Assembly (NCBI RefSeq): GCF_963676685.1
Contig: NC_092346.1
Coordinates: 96,833,917-96,897,916, forward strand
Source of the DNA: Mytilus edulis
Lineage: Eukaryota > Mollusca > Bivalvia > Mytilida > Mytilidae
DNA: 64,000 bases
Reading direction: 5' to 3'
Position 1 is the first letter of the stretch. Each line of letters opens with the position of its first letter. Shown here piece after piece: positions 33,761 through 46,679 of the stretch. The notes under the pieces were generated by a model. The model ran no database searches. It was not told the DNA's origin and worked only from the letters and a program-made list of their open reading frames with translations. The position numbers and the translations under genes are program-made.

Positions 33761-34989
33761 CTATTCCAGAGAAGAAAAGACCACAATTCAAAAAATAACT
33801 ATAAATTATCATTTCGTGGTTTTAAGTTTTTTTTTAATTCCAGATGTTTCAAAACAATTTATATGTATTTACAAAAAACTATTTCTTCTTTGTACAAAGT
33901 CTTGAAGAGTTTGCAGTGCATTTTGTATTCTTTGCATCACATTGATTTGTCTTTAACATGTAATTGTTTTAATTCTTAACTCATTTCTTTCTTATTCGTA
34001 AAATGAAACAGTTGTCGTTTGTATGCGACAAACATTGCTTTATTTCATTCAAAACTGTGTTTTCAGCTTTCCAGTAGAATATGATATGTTTCTTAAGAAC
34101 CGAAAATTCCCAATTTGTCAAATAATTAAATCCCATATAATTATTTTTAAAATATTACACTCATAGAAAATAAAAACGATGTAACTGATACTTGCTCATT
34201 GCCATGTCAATTTCTAACGCTGCACGATATCTGCCGTAAATCAGTCGCATTGGCATTAAAACGGAAAAGATGTTATTTTTTCACACCAAATGGGTAAATG
34301 CATTCAGCTAACCCGATGTCAATATGAATATATTTGTCATTTCTTTGATTAGCAGAATATTAGCGGTTAACCCAAACCATTGCTCAGTTAATTCTTCACA
34401 CTTTCACCAAATGGCGATCTTTTAGTTGTTTGTAACGAGAGTGATTTTTAATGGTGTATGAAAAGAACAAAATAATGGACAATTTACAAAAAAATGTACT
34501 TTTCAAGTCCGATATAGTTCTTCACAAGAACATTAATATCATCTTTATTGCCTGCGTCAACGAATATAATTTGGCTTCAAAAATGAGAATACGCATATTT
34601 ATATGAAAATGGCAAAAACTGAAACAAGAATTGCAATGATTATCAATTTGTAATAGACCTATACGCTTTAAACAGAAGATGAAATAATTGAGGCTCTTTG
34701 GCAATAGTAGAACGATTTTTTTGTCTTTAAATTTTAGGGAGACTTATACAAATTAATCATATGTAGAACTCTTGAAGTACGTTAGCATAAGATATCATGC
34801 ACCGTTGCCGTAACATCTGAATATGGTTTAAAGATGAAACATTGCGTATATTAATGTGTTACTCTTTTCTGAGAAAATAGATCTGAAAGTGATGTTTTAC
34901 ACCAATAATCAATCAATCAATGGTACATTATATTTTAATGTTACTCAAATAAGTAAAAAAGTCAGTCAAAGTTGACAGTCAAATGTCAA
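33761..34989. other. Intergenic, nothing recognised
   Basis: AT-rich without supported features. Confidence 0.4.
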
Positions 34990-35400
34990 ATGGTGAATAG
35001 TTTCGAGAGAAATCAGAAGCACAAATTTGACTTGCGCGAACGCACATTAAAAGTGTACCTTATAGAATGGACAAACATTTGGAAAAATAAGTGGGTAACC
35101 GATTTTACTTTCATGAAGTCACTAAAGACATACTTATTGACCGGACACATATTTCATGCTGGACATAGTTTTAACTGTTACATACATTTTGTATTTTTTA
35201 ATGATGGTATGAATAACAAGTACAAATTTAACCTAAGAATGCAAATGACAATATATACCGACCATCTACACCATATTCTTTTAAATGAAACAAATATGCT
35301 GAAAACGAGAATCAAGCATAATCATTATCAGTATGTTGTCATGGTAAAAACAATCGGAAAGGCAAAAATGTCCGAGAACATACAACAAAATAAGATTTAG
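34990..35400 (+). CDS. Unrecognised 136-residue open frame, doubtful gene
   Basis: From the first ATG (34990) to TAG (35398-35400) there are 136 codons. That is longer than most chance frames in such AT-rich DNA. The product is rich in K, N, H and aromatic residues (e.g. HAGHSFNCYIHFVFFNDGM), without a signal peptide, membrane segment or domain that I recognise. A clean AATAAA lies at 35623-35628 downstream, so a terminal exon is possible. No convincing upstream exon was found. It could equally be chance or a decayed mobile-element fragment. Confidence 0.2.
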   Translation: MVNSFERNQKHKFDLRERTLKVYLIEWTNIWKNKWVTDFTFMKSLKTYLLTGHIFHAGHSFNCYIHFVFFNDGMNNKYKFNLRMQMTIYTDHLHHILLNETNMLKTRIKHNHYQYVVMVKTIGKAKMSENIQQNKI

Positions 35401-36834
35401 ATGGAAATATTAAAATCCTCTACGGTCATATTCATGTGTGTCTGAAAGAGTTTTATGTGTCATTTTGTTTATTGTTTTATTTCCAATAGTCTTTATCGTT
35501 TCCTAATGATAATTGTGTTTTTGTCATTCTGTAACCTACATTTTATATTCACACCTTGGTATCCCCTTTCTTAAACTTTTGTTTTTGCACAATAATATCA
35601 TTTTATGTGTTAGAATTTTTTAAATAAAATACATCATTTGAATCATGTTGTTTTCTTAATATACAATCAGCAATATTTTGATTTACGTTAAAGTCAAAAA
35701 ATAATTTCCAAAAATTGAGACAACAAAGGATCATGATACAAAGTTATACATGTTTGGTGAACATCTGTTTACTTAGACTTCTGAATTAAATAAGTTTTCA
35801 TTAAATATAATGGCCATCTATGTTCAATCAAATAGTTGCGTGATAAGCTCAACTCCAGTAGATTAATACGAACCACGTGACATGTACAATTTACTCATCC
35901 AATAAAATGTAGCACCTGTGTGATTTTCTGCTGCTATTTTTCTGTGGTATGATTACAGTCCATAATAATTGAAACAATAGATGAGTGTGTTTGGGATGAT
36001 CAAATTGTATCATGCCATTGAAATGCATATGTTAATGCAATATTCCTTTACCCGGATGTCCGCTTCATGATCGTCTTACTTTACGTGTGCACGATCAACC
36101 TTTTATTAATTTAGATTCATTAACAAAACATTGATCATTTTTGTGATTTTTAATTACCATACTTTTGTAAACTGCATTGATATGAAAACAGACAACTATT
36201 TAGAAACTGGCTATTTCCCTGAATAGCCTATATACATGCAAACTTTTGGAATCAATAACAATGATTTGTGTTCTATGGTTGAGTTGTGAAGACCAACAAC
36301 AGTTTTCGTTTTCGATATAAAATCAAGGAAAAAATAAATTGTAAATAATGCTTATTTTTATTTTGTAGTTCATTTATTTCATTGTATCAATTTATTTAGT
36401 ATATGTATTCTGTCGTTGTTCGTGAAGTGTCGATAAAAGTAATGCACGATATTCAAATCAAAACGTTAATTAAAAAGATTGGAACCCTCTAGTCGTGTCG
36501 TTTGCATATGAGAGGTGCGTTATATATGTTGATTTGGAGACAAAAATTTACTTGACATTAGTGCATAGAACTCTTCATTTGATAGGATTCTTATACATCC
36601 TAGGCTTTCAAATATTTAGTTTGTGCAAATCCCCAAAATCGATTATGATGCATAGCATTTATAAAGTTTTTATTTTCATTGTTTTTTTGAAGCCATCATA
36701 CCTGCTTATAAATTTACATTAAATTTCCTGAACAATTGGTCAGTTCTATTGTACCTGTCTTAAACCACAATCTTATTTTAAAAGTATAGTCTTTATACTG
36801 GATACCAAATCATCATAAAAATCCTTTCTTTTAA
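35401..36834. other. Intergenic, nothing recognised
   Basis: It contains the AATAAA at 35623-35628 noted for the preceding open frame. Nothing else is supported. Confidence 0.4.
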
Positions 36835-36868
36835 TTTGCATATTCCTTTGGTATCTTCCGCCACTTTT
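36835..36868 (+). repeat. Family C tail end adjoining a minisatellite
   Basis: GCATATTCCTTTGGTATCTT followed by CCGCCACTTTTTT resembles the extreme end of family C (ttcctttggtatctttcgtccctctttta at 52040-52072). Confidence 0.55.
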
Positions 36869-37123
36869 TTACTCGCGTACAGTTCTTACTCGTGTACAGT
36901 TCTTACTCGTGTACAGTTCTTACTCGTGTACAGATCTTACTCGTGTACAGTTCTTACTCGTGTACAGATCTTACTCGTGTACAGATTTTACTCGTGTACA
37001 GATCTTACTCGTGTACAGTTCTTACTCGTGTACAGATCTTACTCGTGTACAGTTCTTACTCGTGTACAGATCTTACTCGTGTACAGTTCTTACTCGTGTA
37101 CAGTTCTTACTCGTGTACAGTTC
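36869..37123. repeat. 17-bp minisatellite, 15 copies
   Basis: Fifteen contiguous copies of TTACTCGTGTACAGTTC (first copy TTACTCGCGTACAGTTC). The only frequent variant is GTTC/GATC near the unit end, and one copy ends GATT. Copies are nearly identical, so the array is young or homogenised. A 17-bp stop-free unit leaves several frames open, so the 98-111-codon open frames here are artefacts. Confidence 0.97.
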
Positions 37124-37641
37124 TTATGTTAACAATGCTACTGACGAAAGAAATGCTTCAGCAGGGAAAACAACTAAAAATATCACTACACGAGTTTACA
37201 GATCAACAAAGCGAATTAGATGACTGATACGAATTATCTGTTACAAGAAAATTATCTTGTTCGTCCATTGAAAATATACAAATCAAGATTAAATAAATAA
37301 TATTTGAGGGAAACACATGACCTCGAAAAGGAGCAAACTCATGAACATCGTCAGTTCCTTGACTATGGTTGATGGTACATGTATGTCACTGTTGAGTTAT
37401 ATAGTTTAAATATTTTGATGATGTCTTGTCAATCAATTACTATTTCAATATTTAATGAGTGGTCACATCTCATATAAATCCCTGTAATATTTAGATAACA
37501 AATACTACCGAAACTAGATGCTTCACATATTTTTTTAAGATTCTTTTAAAATTGACGCGTATCGTCCTCCCCTACTCCTATATCACTACTTACTCACGCC
37601 GTAATTCTCATATCACGGCTTTTAGACGTTATCAGGCATTA

Positions 37642-38090
37642 TCAGCGACGTCACAATGTCTGAGGAATATTTTTCAGCGACGTCACAATATGTGAGTAGA
37701 TCGTATCAAGTTTGCTTTTGTCAAGCGTAAAACAGTCTAAAGGAGGGAGAAAAGACAAGTTATAGAATGATAAACAATTTATCGGGTGTTCTGCGTATAG
37801 ATATCGTAGATTATTATATTGGTTGCAATGAATTACAAAGATTTCCCAGTGAAATAAAAACCGATAATTTGACATGTGAATAAACGAGGTTATTTCACTC
37901 CTCTGACGTCGTACAAGAATAGGAGTTGTCGTTTACTGCGCACACCCGCCAAAAATGTTCACATTAGGGCTGGCGGCTGATATTTTACGATATCAATGTG
38001 TAGAAAACGTAGATAATCTATACTTTTCGCACCGCAGATTTATTATGACGTTGTGATTGGTTGAACTTAGTCATGATTCGTATTGTCAAC
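37642..38090. promoter_or_regulatory. Cluster of CRE-like sites (possible distal regulatory region)
   Basis: A 16-bp direct repeat TCAGCGACGTCACAAT occurs at 37642-37657 and 37674-37689, each with GACGTCA. Further TGACGTC at 37904-37910 and TGACGTTG at 38046-38053 next to GATTGG (a CCAAT box in reverse). The region is visibly less AT-rich than its surroundings. It lies about 3.5 kb upstream of the first zinc-finger coding exon. Function is inferred only from motif density. Confidence 0.3.
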
Positions 38091-41000
38091 TTTCCGTTTG
38101 GCAGCAGAAATGATATTTATGTTACCAGTTTCACTTCCACAGATGCTCATTTTGACTATATGTTTTGTTTAATGATGGTCAAACTATTTGTAAACTTACA
38201 ATGTATTAGTTCAAGCGCTGATCAATCCTAAAAGGACTTACAGTATAGCCAAATCCTGGAAGGTTTCATAGCTATTTAAGAATCCCTAATTTCTTTTTAT
38301 TATTAAATCGGTGATGAGTATACCTTTTGTTAATTTATTACTAGATCTATGATGTTTCATTTTTAATTTATTTACAACTGTTTTAGAGCTTGACACCGGC
38401 AACATCTTTTAAAGATAATATAATTATATCTGTCTTTTGGTTTTGTGAGTGAATTTGTATTTTTGCTACGTTTTTTTTTTAGATTTTTTTTTATTTTTCA
38501 CTGTGAAACATGTGATATTATAAACTACACTTATTGACACAAAGAATAAAAATGAAGTAGCACTTGTAAAATTGACCAATGTATAATGATGAAATCAAAT
38601 GTATTACAATTTATTTAGTTATTTAAATGCTGCTTCTAGCAATTGCCATTTCTTATCTGATTTTTACTTTTTGTGAAGGGGTTAAGAAACATGCAGAATA
38701 TTTTTCTAAAGTTATCCAATATTTTGAATGTTCTGTCCTATCGTACTATATGGGCGATATGTTCCTACATCTACATTTGTATGATTATTATTCAAAAAGC
38801 AACAAAATACTATGTATTGTTTTACTGTTAACAAAATCTACAGACACACATTAAATTACTTCTTTTGCGATAAAAGGAAAGAAGATCTCATCATTTCTTA
38901 TCAGTCTATCATGAACATCACATGCTCAAAAAGATTGGGAAAAAATTCTCTGATTTTTTAACAGAAAAAAAGTATTATTCCGTTTCTGTCAATTTACATT
39001 TCAATAAAATTAATTACATGGTAGAGTCCTATGAATATTCCTAAAGTGAAAGTTTTATAAAAACGAATTTCTAGTTATAGTAAAAGGCATGGAGAAAATA
39101 GTATTCGAACCATTATTCTGCATATTCAAATCTATGTCCCATGAATTAAAGGATAATACATCCTGACTATGTAAGCTTTGAAAGAAAAAAAACATTTTAA
39201 CAAAACTTACAGGATTTGTGTTCCTTTTTAACTTTTTACCAATTTATTTTCAATATTGTCCAATTTAGAACTACCTTCTATCATTCTTTTCCGTCTAGTT
39301 GAAATTGCGCTCATTATATAAACTCAACAAGATTATTATTAAATATCGTTCTTTCTTATTCTCTATATTAGAATATTGTATTAATTTTTGATAACAGATC
39401 AATAATAATGAATACCAATCTTCAATATACTTATATTTGAATTTCAACCATTTTTCCAGCAATTTTTATGTTTTTGCTATGTTTTGGCGTAATATTAATA
39501 AGTATAATAAATATCAATGAAGTAAAAGAGATGTATTGGCTTGAGTATTATTCTTAAGAGCGACACAAACTTCAGTTTTTCTCCTTGCCTTAATTTACCA
39601 ATTAATTTAACTCTACATGATGCATCTAGTTAGATGTGTGTACTTTATTGGATCTTCATTTTTATTAAGACGACAGATGAACATTTACAATATTACTATA
39701 ATTTTCATAACAATTATACAAAAAATAAGATGACAAAACAATTTTCTTGAAATTAATCATATAGATCCCTATGTACTGATTTTTCGGGTTTGATCTGTTC
39801 GATCTAAGTTATTTACTGCAAAGAAAATCAGTAACTTTACTTTTTAATGTAAATAATGGAGATATATACTACTGATACATATATGACTTTTGATATCAAA
39901 ACAAATATATCATCCAGTTACATGAATAGTACAAACATAAAAAGGAAGTATGTGTGACTCCGGTGCCTTTGTCGTTTATATTCATTAATTCCTTACAAAG
40001 AAGCTCCCTTCTTCAAAACGCATTTATAACACTTTACTTACACATAATTTAAGACCTCATACGGCGTTTATGAATTTCAATAAATTGTTTGCGCCATTTT
40101 GGTGTAACCGACACGAGTTAAGATACGATACCTATTGCGATGATGTTGATTTGAGAATCCTGACTTTATTTATTCACAATAAAGTTGAATTGTCCCCTGA
40201 GGACAACTTAGATCCGGCAGGTCGTTTATGTAAACATAAAACAAAATTGAAAATTTCATTTTTGTAAACTATCCAGCTTGTAAACGGCGACGATTGTCTG
40301 GGCAATCATGGTTATATGTAAGATTTTTTCCCATTTTGAAATAATTTAAGAGTTATTTCCACTACGAAATGCGAGAGAAAATGTAAAAATTATTAGTGTA
40401 ATGTTTCAGATATTGAAGTGTCAATAAGAGCCCAGTTTGAGCTCTGTTTTGATTCGAAAAAATTTGCAACTAAATAATACAAAACGTTGAAATAAAAAAA
40501 GATTTCTTTTCAGATAGGTTTCAAAGAGATCACAAAAATAGAAAGTGTTGCGGAATAAATGGTCAGAAAAAATTTTTAAACACTAAAATTTTTCAATGTT
40601 GTTTTGTATTTTTATGAAATTTACCAATTATTTGAAAAAGAAACAGATTACAAAGTCACTGCATCTAAAAGAATACCTTATTCAAAATACAAATAGTAAA
40701 AGTCATAGATATATGAACTTCTGAAAAAAGGCGTTTTTCAATTATTGTGTTGGTCCGTCACTTAATATATATTTGAAATTCTTGATTAGTTATTTTATGA
40801 CTAATATTCATAAGTTTTATTCTAAATACTTTTTTGTTCATTTAATTTCTTTTGTGAATATTTCTTTTATTTCAATTGTTGTAATTTTCGATTAAAGTAC
40901 ACATTCAGAAGTCGACTAGATACTGTTGCCTTTTATTCATCTGATCATCATCACTATTAAAGTGAAACTATTCTTAAAATCGTAGACCTCTTCGTGGTTA

Positions 41001-41329
41001 AATTGTACCATACCAAACGTTTCTTATATGGGTTGATATTATTGTCAAGACATTTTTACGACGGACACTTATTTTAGAATTTATTCATTGCAATGTGCAC
41101 GATATACTGTAGAAAATGATTTTGAAAAGGCTTCAGATAGGGAATATTATTTATTCAATGATATGTTTCATGAAAATGTTCTAGAATGTGGCAAAATACC
41201 TAAACAAATAATCAATATCCGTATTTAACTACATTTAGAATACAGAACATAAAGATACTTTAACTCCGCCTATTTTTCACTGTATCAAATGATATCGTTT
41301 ATGGTTATTTTATGCGCCATTACTCATAT
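38091..41329. other. Upstream flank of the zinc-finger gene, nothing recognised
   Basis: Very AT-rich. A 65-codon frame at 40070-40267 stands in a slightly GC-richer island, but it has no domain or clear splice signals. Non-coding 5' exons of the zinc-finger gene could lie here unseen. Confidence 0.35.
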
Positions 41330-41339
41330 AAGCAGACGA

Positions 41340-41579
41340 TACGTCACGTGATAATTATGATGTTTTGATTGGGTAGATTAACCTAGGACAAATCACAATG
41401 GTTGACTTTTTCAACAACTGTGGTTTGTATATTAGCTAAAGAACTAAAGTTTTGTGGCACTTCTATTGACAAAAACTGTCTTGCTGGAGAAATTAATTAG
41501 TTTGTGGTGATCAATCTGTTTTAAGTGTTAAAACCCAAATGTTGTGTCATTTTTAACGAGCTTGAGAACTAGGAAGATA
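41340..41579 (+). promoter_or_regulatory. Putative proximal promoter/5' UTR of the zinc-finger gene
   Basis: Within 240 bp of the start codon there is ACGTCACGTG with an E-box CACGTG (41345-41350), a reverse CCAAT box ATTGG (41368-41372) and a Runt/RUNX-type TGTGGT (41420-41425). The layout ATTATGA.GTT.TGATTGG resembles the block at 38043-38060. No TATA box is clear. The transcription start cannot be placed. Confidence 0.3.
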
Positions 41580-41620
41580 ATGGATGCCGGTTCCCTGTTT
41601 GTTTATCCAACACCATTCAG
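41580..41620 (+). CDS. C2H2 zinc-finger protein, first coding exon (41 bp)
   Basis: The ATG is in strong context (A at -3, G at +4). The exon encodes MDAGSLFVYPTPF plus two bases of the next codon, and ends at TTCAG|GTACTA, a splice donor. The phase (2) is exactly what the acceptor at 47649-47650 requires. Joining completes an arginine codon and gives ..PTPF-R-PIPVYGQ... There is no stop in the exon, and the start is consistent with the absence of a usable ATG at the beginning of the downstream exon. This exon is too short for ORF callers; I accept it on phase, Kozak context and continuity of the P/F/Y-rich peptide. Transcript evidence would settle it. Confidence 0.65.
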
Positions 41621-43594
41621 GTACTAATTCAGAATTTGTTCTTTTTTACAATTTTATATCGAATATCAAAATATTTTATGTATCTAGGTAATAGTAAAAG
41701 ATAGATATTGAAGCAGTGAGTTAAAATATATTTTTTGAAGTTGGACCATAAGGTCTTAAAACTATCATAAAAGTTAAACTTAATAATTTAGACGAGGTTA
41801 TTAGTTACCCTTTTCATAATTTTATATTCGCCTTTTATATTTTCATTATCGTTACACTGCCAGTATTATTTATGTTGTTTTGATTTTATTGTTGCAAGGT
41901 CTTGATATTCAAATGTTAGGGTAATTCATTGTTAAATGTAGCTTATAATTTCCTCTCATTTTTACAATTTTTAGTTTCTTCATTTTCTTAAAATGCATTT
42001 GTTATCTCTATCATTAGTATAGTTATTATCAGAAATTTAACATGTTTTTAATACAATTGATATTCATATTAACAACTCATAAAGGTACCCTTATCTTAAG
42101 GTCTCATAATCCTTTTATTTCTTGAAAAAAAAACACTTTCATTTTCATCTTTTATATATTTAATAATTTTATTTGTTTCTACATGTAATTCTGTTATTAT
42201 TATTTTCTTATTTATGATGATGTACTATATAATTTTACTTTTTGTACTGTGTAATATTTTAGAATGACTCGACTTGTTTTATGACTTATGAAGTGGTGTT
42301 ATTTTTTTGAAGATTTTAACATCAATGTAAGGATGCATCACTTCTGTACCTCTAACGAAATTATTCAATATTCGTAACCAAAATTTTTGAGGTTGTGTCA
42401 TCAAATTTGAAATCTTATTAAAATCTGACCTTTTAGACAAGGATGAAAAAAATGGTATTTTTCTTTACAAAGTGATAATTAAGCCACATTCGTTTGCTAG
42501 AATGATATATTCATATACATAGTGAACTTCAGCTAGACAAAAACATAAGTGAACAAAATAATAAGATTAGCACAATTTCCTAAAATAAAAAGAAAATATA
42601 CAATGATGAATAAGTTTTATGTAATTAAAACTACAAGTAATGAAACTTTGCTCACTGTCATTGGCCATCTCTAACATGTAAAATCACTTAATTTGGCTAA
42701 AAACATTTAAGTTCGTTTATCTTATTATATGAAAACGATTTGACTGTACATGGAACAATATATCTTAACCATTAGAAATAATATGTTACAAATTGTAAAT
42801 ACATAGAAAGTAAAATAAAATAATTTGAATACAGATGATATAGACATGAAGAATACCAATATGCATTTAGGTATTGAGATTATCTTTCTAGGAAATCGCT
42901 TATATTTCTTGGAATCATGCAAGCTATGACGTTTAAATCATATAGCAAAGATTAAACAATAATAATAATTTGTTTTTTAAACATATTTTGGCTCTTAAAA
43001 CTAGCTCTGTTTACCCTTATAGAACATTTCTTAAAACGATAAAATTGGAAATATTGAGATGTGTTATAAATTATTATCATAATTCAACAAAAAGTTGTTC
43101 TTATATTATTTGTTTATAGAACTCCTTATATAGGATTTATGTTTGAATTTAGAAAAGATGTAAATACTCGGATTTCCATGTAATGTTATTTCATGCTAGT
43201 TTTTCTGAAAAGATTAAAAATTAATGCTTCTAAGATTTTCATATTTTTACAACTATTGTTTTTATTAGCTGCCCCCTTCATGCTGATTCGAACTTTTAAC
43301 CATTAAAGCAATCACTCCATGACATGAGATTTATGTTGCTGTAATGTAGTAAACTATAGAAAATGATTTGCATATATCTACATTCATTGTGTGTATTATA
43401 ATACCATTTTTGTACATCTTTTTTTTATGTAGATATCAAAGCACATCAGTTCTTATATAATTGTTAATTTCATAAAAGAAATTTATCAAAAAGTAAATAG
43501 CCCATCTAGATCTTAAATAGAAATGAATAAATCGAAGTCCTTAACAACCTTATGTTTCTCATTTTTTAAATCTTATTCATATCGGATGCACAAT

Positions 43595-43790
43595 TACAAT
43601 GAGAGGTTTAGCTAGCAACAAAACTAGATTTAATCCCAACTTTCTACATAAGAAAATGCCTGTACCAAGTTAGGAATATGATAGTTATTATCCATTCGTT
43701 TGATGTGTTTGAGCTTTTGATTTTTGCCCTTTGCTTAGGAACTTTCCGTTTAGAATTTTCCTCGAAGCTCGGTATAATTGTTGTTTATTG
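43595..43790 (-). repeat. Family B repeat (intronic)
   Basis: GAGAGGTTTAGCTAGCAACA, CAACTTTCTACATAAGAAAA, TGCCTGTACCAAGTTAGGAA, ATCCATTCGTTTGATGTGTT, AGAATTTTCCTCGAAGCTCG. Confidence 0.85.
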
Positions 43791-44849
43791 TTACATGTAA
43801 AGTTTCTCCCGTATAAATACTAGATGTAGCATTTTTTATCGGTATCAATATATATTAAATTGGTAAACACATGAAGTCCGTGTAAAGTTAGACAAACTAC
43901 TTATTTATTGATTCAAATTATACGACAATTTTTCACGTCTATATTATTTAGGTAAATTTCAAGTCTATCAAAAGTATAAAAGGTAAACGTAAGAATAAGA
44001 ACGATATAAGTTGATTGTGCCGATATCCTGTTTACCCCCAAAAGAGGGGGTAAGATTCCTTACAGCTACAAAATATAGAGGAAAATACAAATTTATTTTT
44101 TGATAACTTCAAATTACATTCAAACATGTTGATGCTGATCTGACTTTCTATCTATATTATATACCAATAAAATAATAATAAGATTGAGCTTTTCTGCTAA
44201 AATTTCCTTCTCTTCATTTAGATCTGAATTTGAACATATGGTCAATCTTATGATAAAAAGTAAAACTCTCCTCTCTCAACACTCGTCAATTCCGGCACAG
44301 GTAATGGTAGATATTAATAATACTTAACACTTAAAATGTTTGCCTACCTGTTATCTTAGACTTAAGGAACCTCTCCAACTGTTTCGGTTCCTATACATCA
44401 ATGGCTTACAAAATTAATGTTCTCATCTTTGAGCGCTCCTGATGCAGGTAAACCTAGAAAGGCTTTAAACGCATAGAATGTATAACGTGTTGGGTTTATT
44501 TAAGCAGATAAGGGGTTTTCTCTCCATTATATATCTGAAAGTAATGTGAAAATACTTTGAAAAATTGTACTGTGCAGTTTAATTTTTATTGTGTGTTGTC
44601 ACTTATGCATCTTTACATAAGCTGTTTGGTTTTTTACTATTAATTCCATGTAGTTATTTCAGGTTTCTTTTAATACTTTTATTGGACATAAAACATCTCC
44701 ATGGCCATTGAGTTTTGAAATTTATAGGAATACGATTCATTTAGGTCAGACTTGAATGTTTGCAAATGCTTGGAATCAGATGATTCTTTCAAAATATTCT
44801 ATCATTTACCCTTAACAGGATTAATAAGAAGATTACATATATGATGAAA

Positions 44850-44905
44850 CAAGTAAAATCACAAATTACTGAAACGGAAAGTCCAAAATAACAGGCAAAA
44901 TTATT
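44850..44905 (+). repeat. Family B fragment (intronic)
   Basis: AAGTAAAATCACAAATTACT, GAAACGGAAAGTCCAAAATA and AACAGGCAAAATTA resemble a contracted B head. Confidence 0.5.
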
Positions 44906-46679
44906 ACATTTAAAAACAAAATTGACGGAAATTTATCGGGATTACATCGTAGCTATTATTTAAATAAAATATTATTATTCGGTTTTAGCTAAAACTAAGG
45001 CAAACGTTATCAAGTTGTAAGAGTCTAAAACTATTTTAATTTGCAGACCATGATAGATATATTTTATTACAATATGTAATGCATCAATAGTAAACAGACT
45101 AAATGATTTCTCTATTAAACGACTCGGAAAAAGAAAATAACACTATAAATGTCATCTTTGAGGTCTAGATTGTTGTGTGATAAGAATAATGAAATTTAAA
45201 AAAAATATATTACCTAAATGTCAAACTCCAAGGTAAACTCAAGGAGATAAGAGTGCATAAACCCTGACAAAACCTACTGAATGACTGGAAAACAACTTTC
45301 ATACATGGTAGCATTAATAAATACTTGTATGGTGAACTTTTTTTTTTATTTTTACCCTTAATTGATGAAGGGTCATCTAGTTTTTTAAAGAAGATTTTCA
45401 CTTTTAAATTTAATGCAATACTTACACAAACATAAAGCAAACGCAGAACGGGAGGTCCGTTGGTTCATTTTACAAGAGTATCATCATTTGTCACTTAAAT
45501 TCTAATAAGTGTTACAAGACAGTATATAACCCTCTAAGAAACTAATTAGGCGTTTTCTTATATTTATCGTAAAACTTGTTATTCAGTGTATCTTTGAAGA
45601 TATTTAATAAACATAGGTCATTTGGTTTTTTTTTTTATTTTGTTTCATCATCAATTCCAACTTCACAACTGTAAAATATGCATTTATTCTGTAAGGTTTG
45701 AAGGGATACCTTTTTTAATGTTTCATCCTTACTTTGGTTTCATTTTGTTTCTCTAATCATTTTTGTTTGCAGTAAAAAAAAAATCACCTAAGGACACCTG
45801 AGAAGAATTCAATAACTGTTTGATAATTGTTTTTGAGTAATATCAGCACATAAAATGACAAAATATACCAGTTTTAACTCGATTTATGCAAAATTGATGA
45901 CATTTACCGGCATATCCTTTCTGATACTCCTATCACGACTCGTTGGTTGTACTAAAACTCGTAATATCGACTTCATTAAAGTGATATCTAGTCAAAACAG
46001 ATCCTTACTCGCTATAAATTATGCATATTGCTTTAAAAGATAATGGCTCAAACTAATTCAGTGTAATTCGAGACAGTGTTGTTTCTTGTAAAATATGAAA
46101 TCTTGATGATAAAATGTTGGCGGGGATGTTTTATAATGTTAATATGTAATAATTACCTGCCTCACTTCAATTGTAAGGATTCAATATGATAAAATGTTAC
46201 AAAGTTACTATTGATTGCTGTCGTTATGTAACTTCACTTTGGAAATTATAGATTAACTTTCACATTTCTCGTTTGAATAAAAAGGGTTTGGAACCGTAAA
46301 CGAAAAAGAAACTCGCCATTAAACATAACCAAAACAAGTTGTACTATACAACTACTTTTTAGATATTATTATCATTATATTCATTTGTACAAATCTTATT
46401 AAAAAAACAACAATGCATCAAAAATGTCTGCGTTTGAAGCACTTTTCTATATTTATCCTTCACTAGGAACCTTCAAAGTCTAATATTGTAAGCCAATGAT
46501 TTATAAAAACGTAATAATAAATGAACAATCGACTTTATCTTGTTACATTTCATTTTATTTGATCAAATGGATGGATACTTTTATTTATTTATCTATAGCA
46601 TAATTGTTAATCTTTATAAAAAAAAATACATGATATTTTCCTCTTTTCATATATCTATAATACTAAAATAACGAGATCC

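Noticed and set aside
36836..37227. Three overlapping open frames of 98-111 codons in all forward frames
   Set aside because: They are translations of the 17-bp minisatellite, whose unit is stop-free in these frames.
40070..40267. 65-codon frame in a GC-richer island
   Set aside because: No recognisable domain, splice sites or second copy. Kept only as a note in the upstream-flank entry.
43271..43335. tRNA-like stretch on the minus strand (..AGTTCGAATC..)
   Set aside because: Only a T-loop-like string is present. I could not fold a full cloverleaf with matching acceptor stem and A-box.
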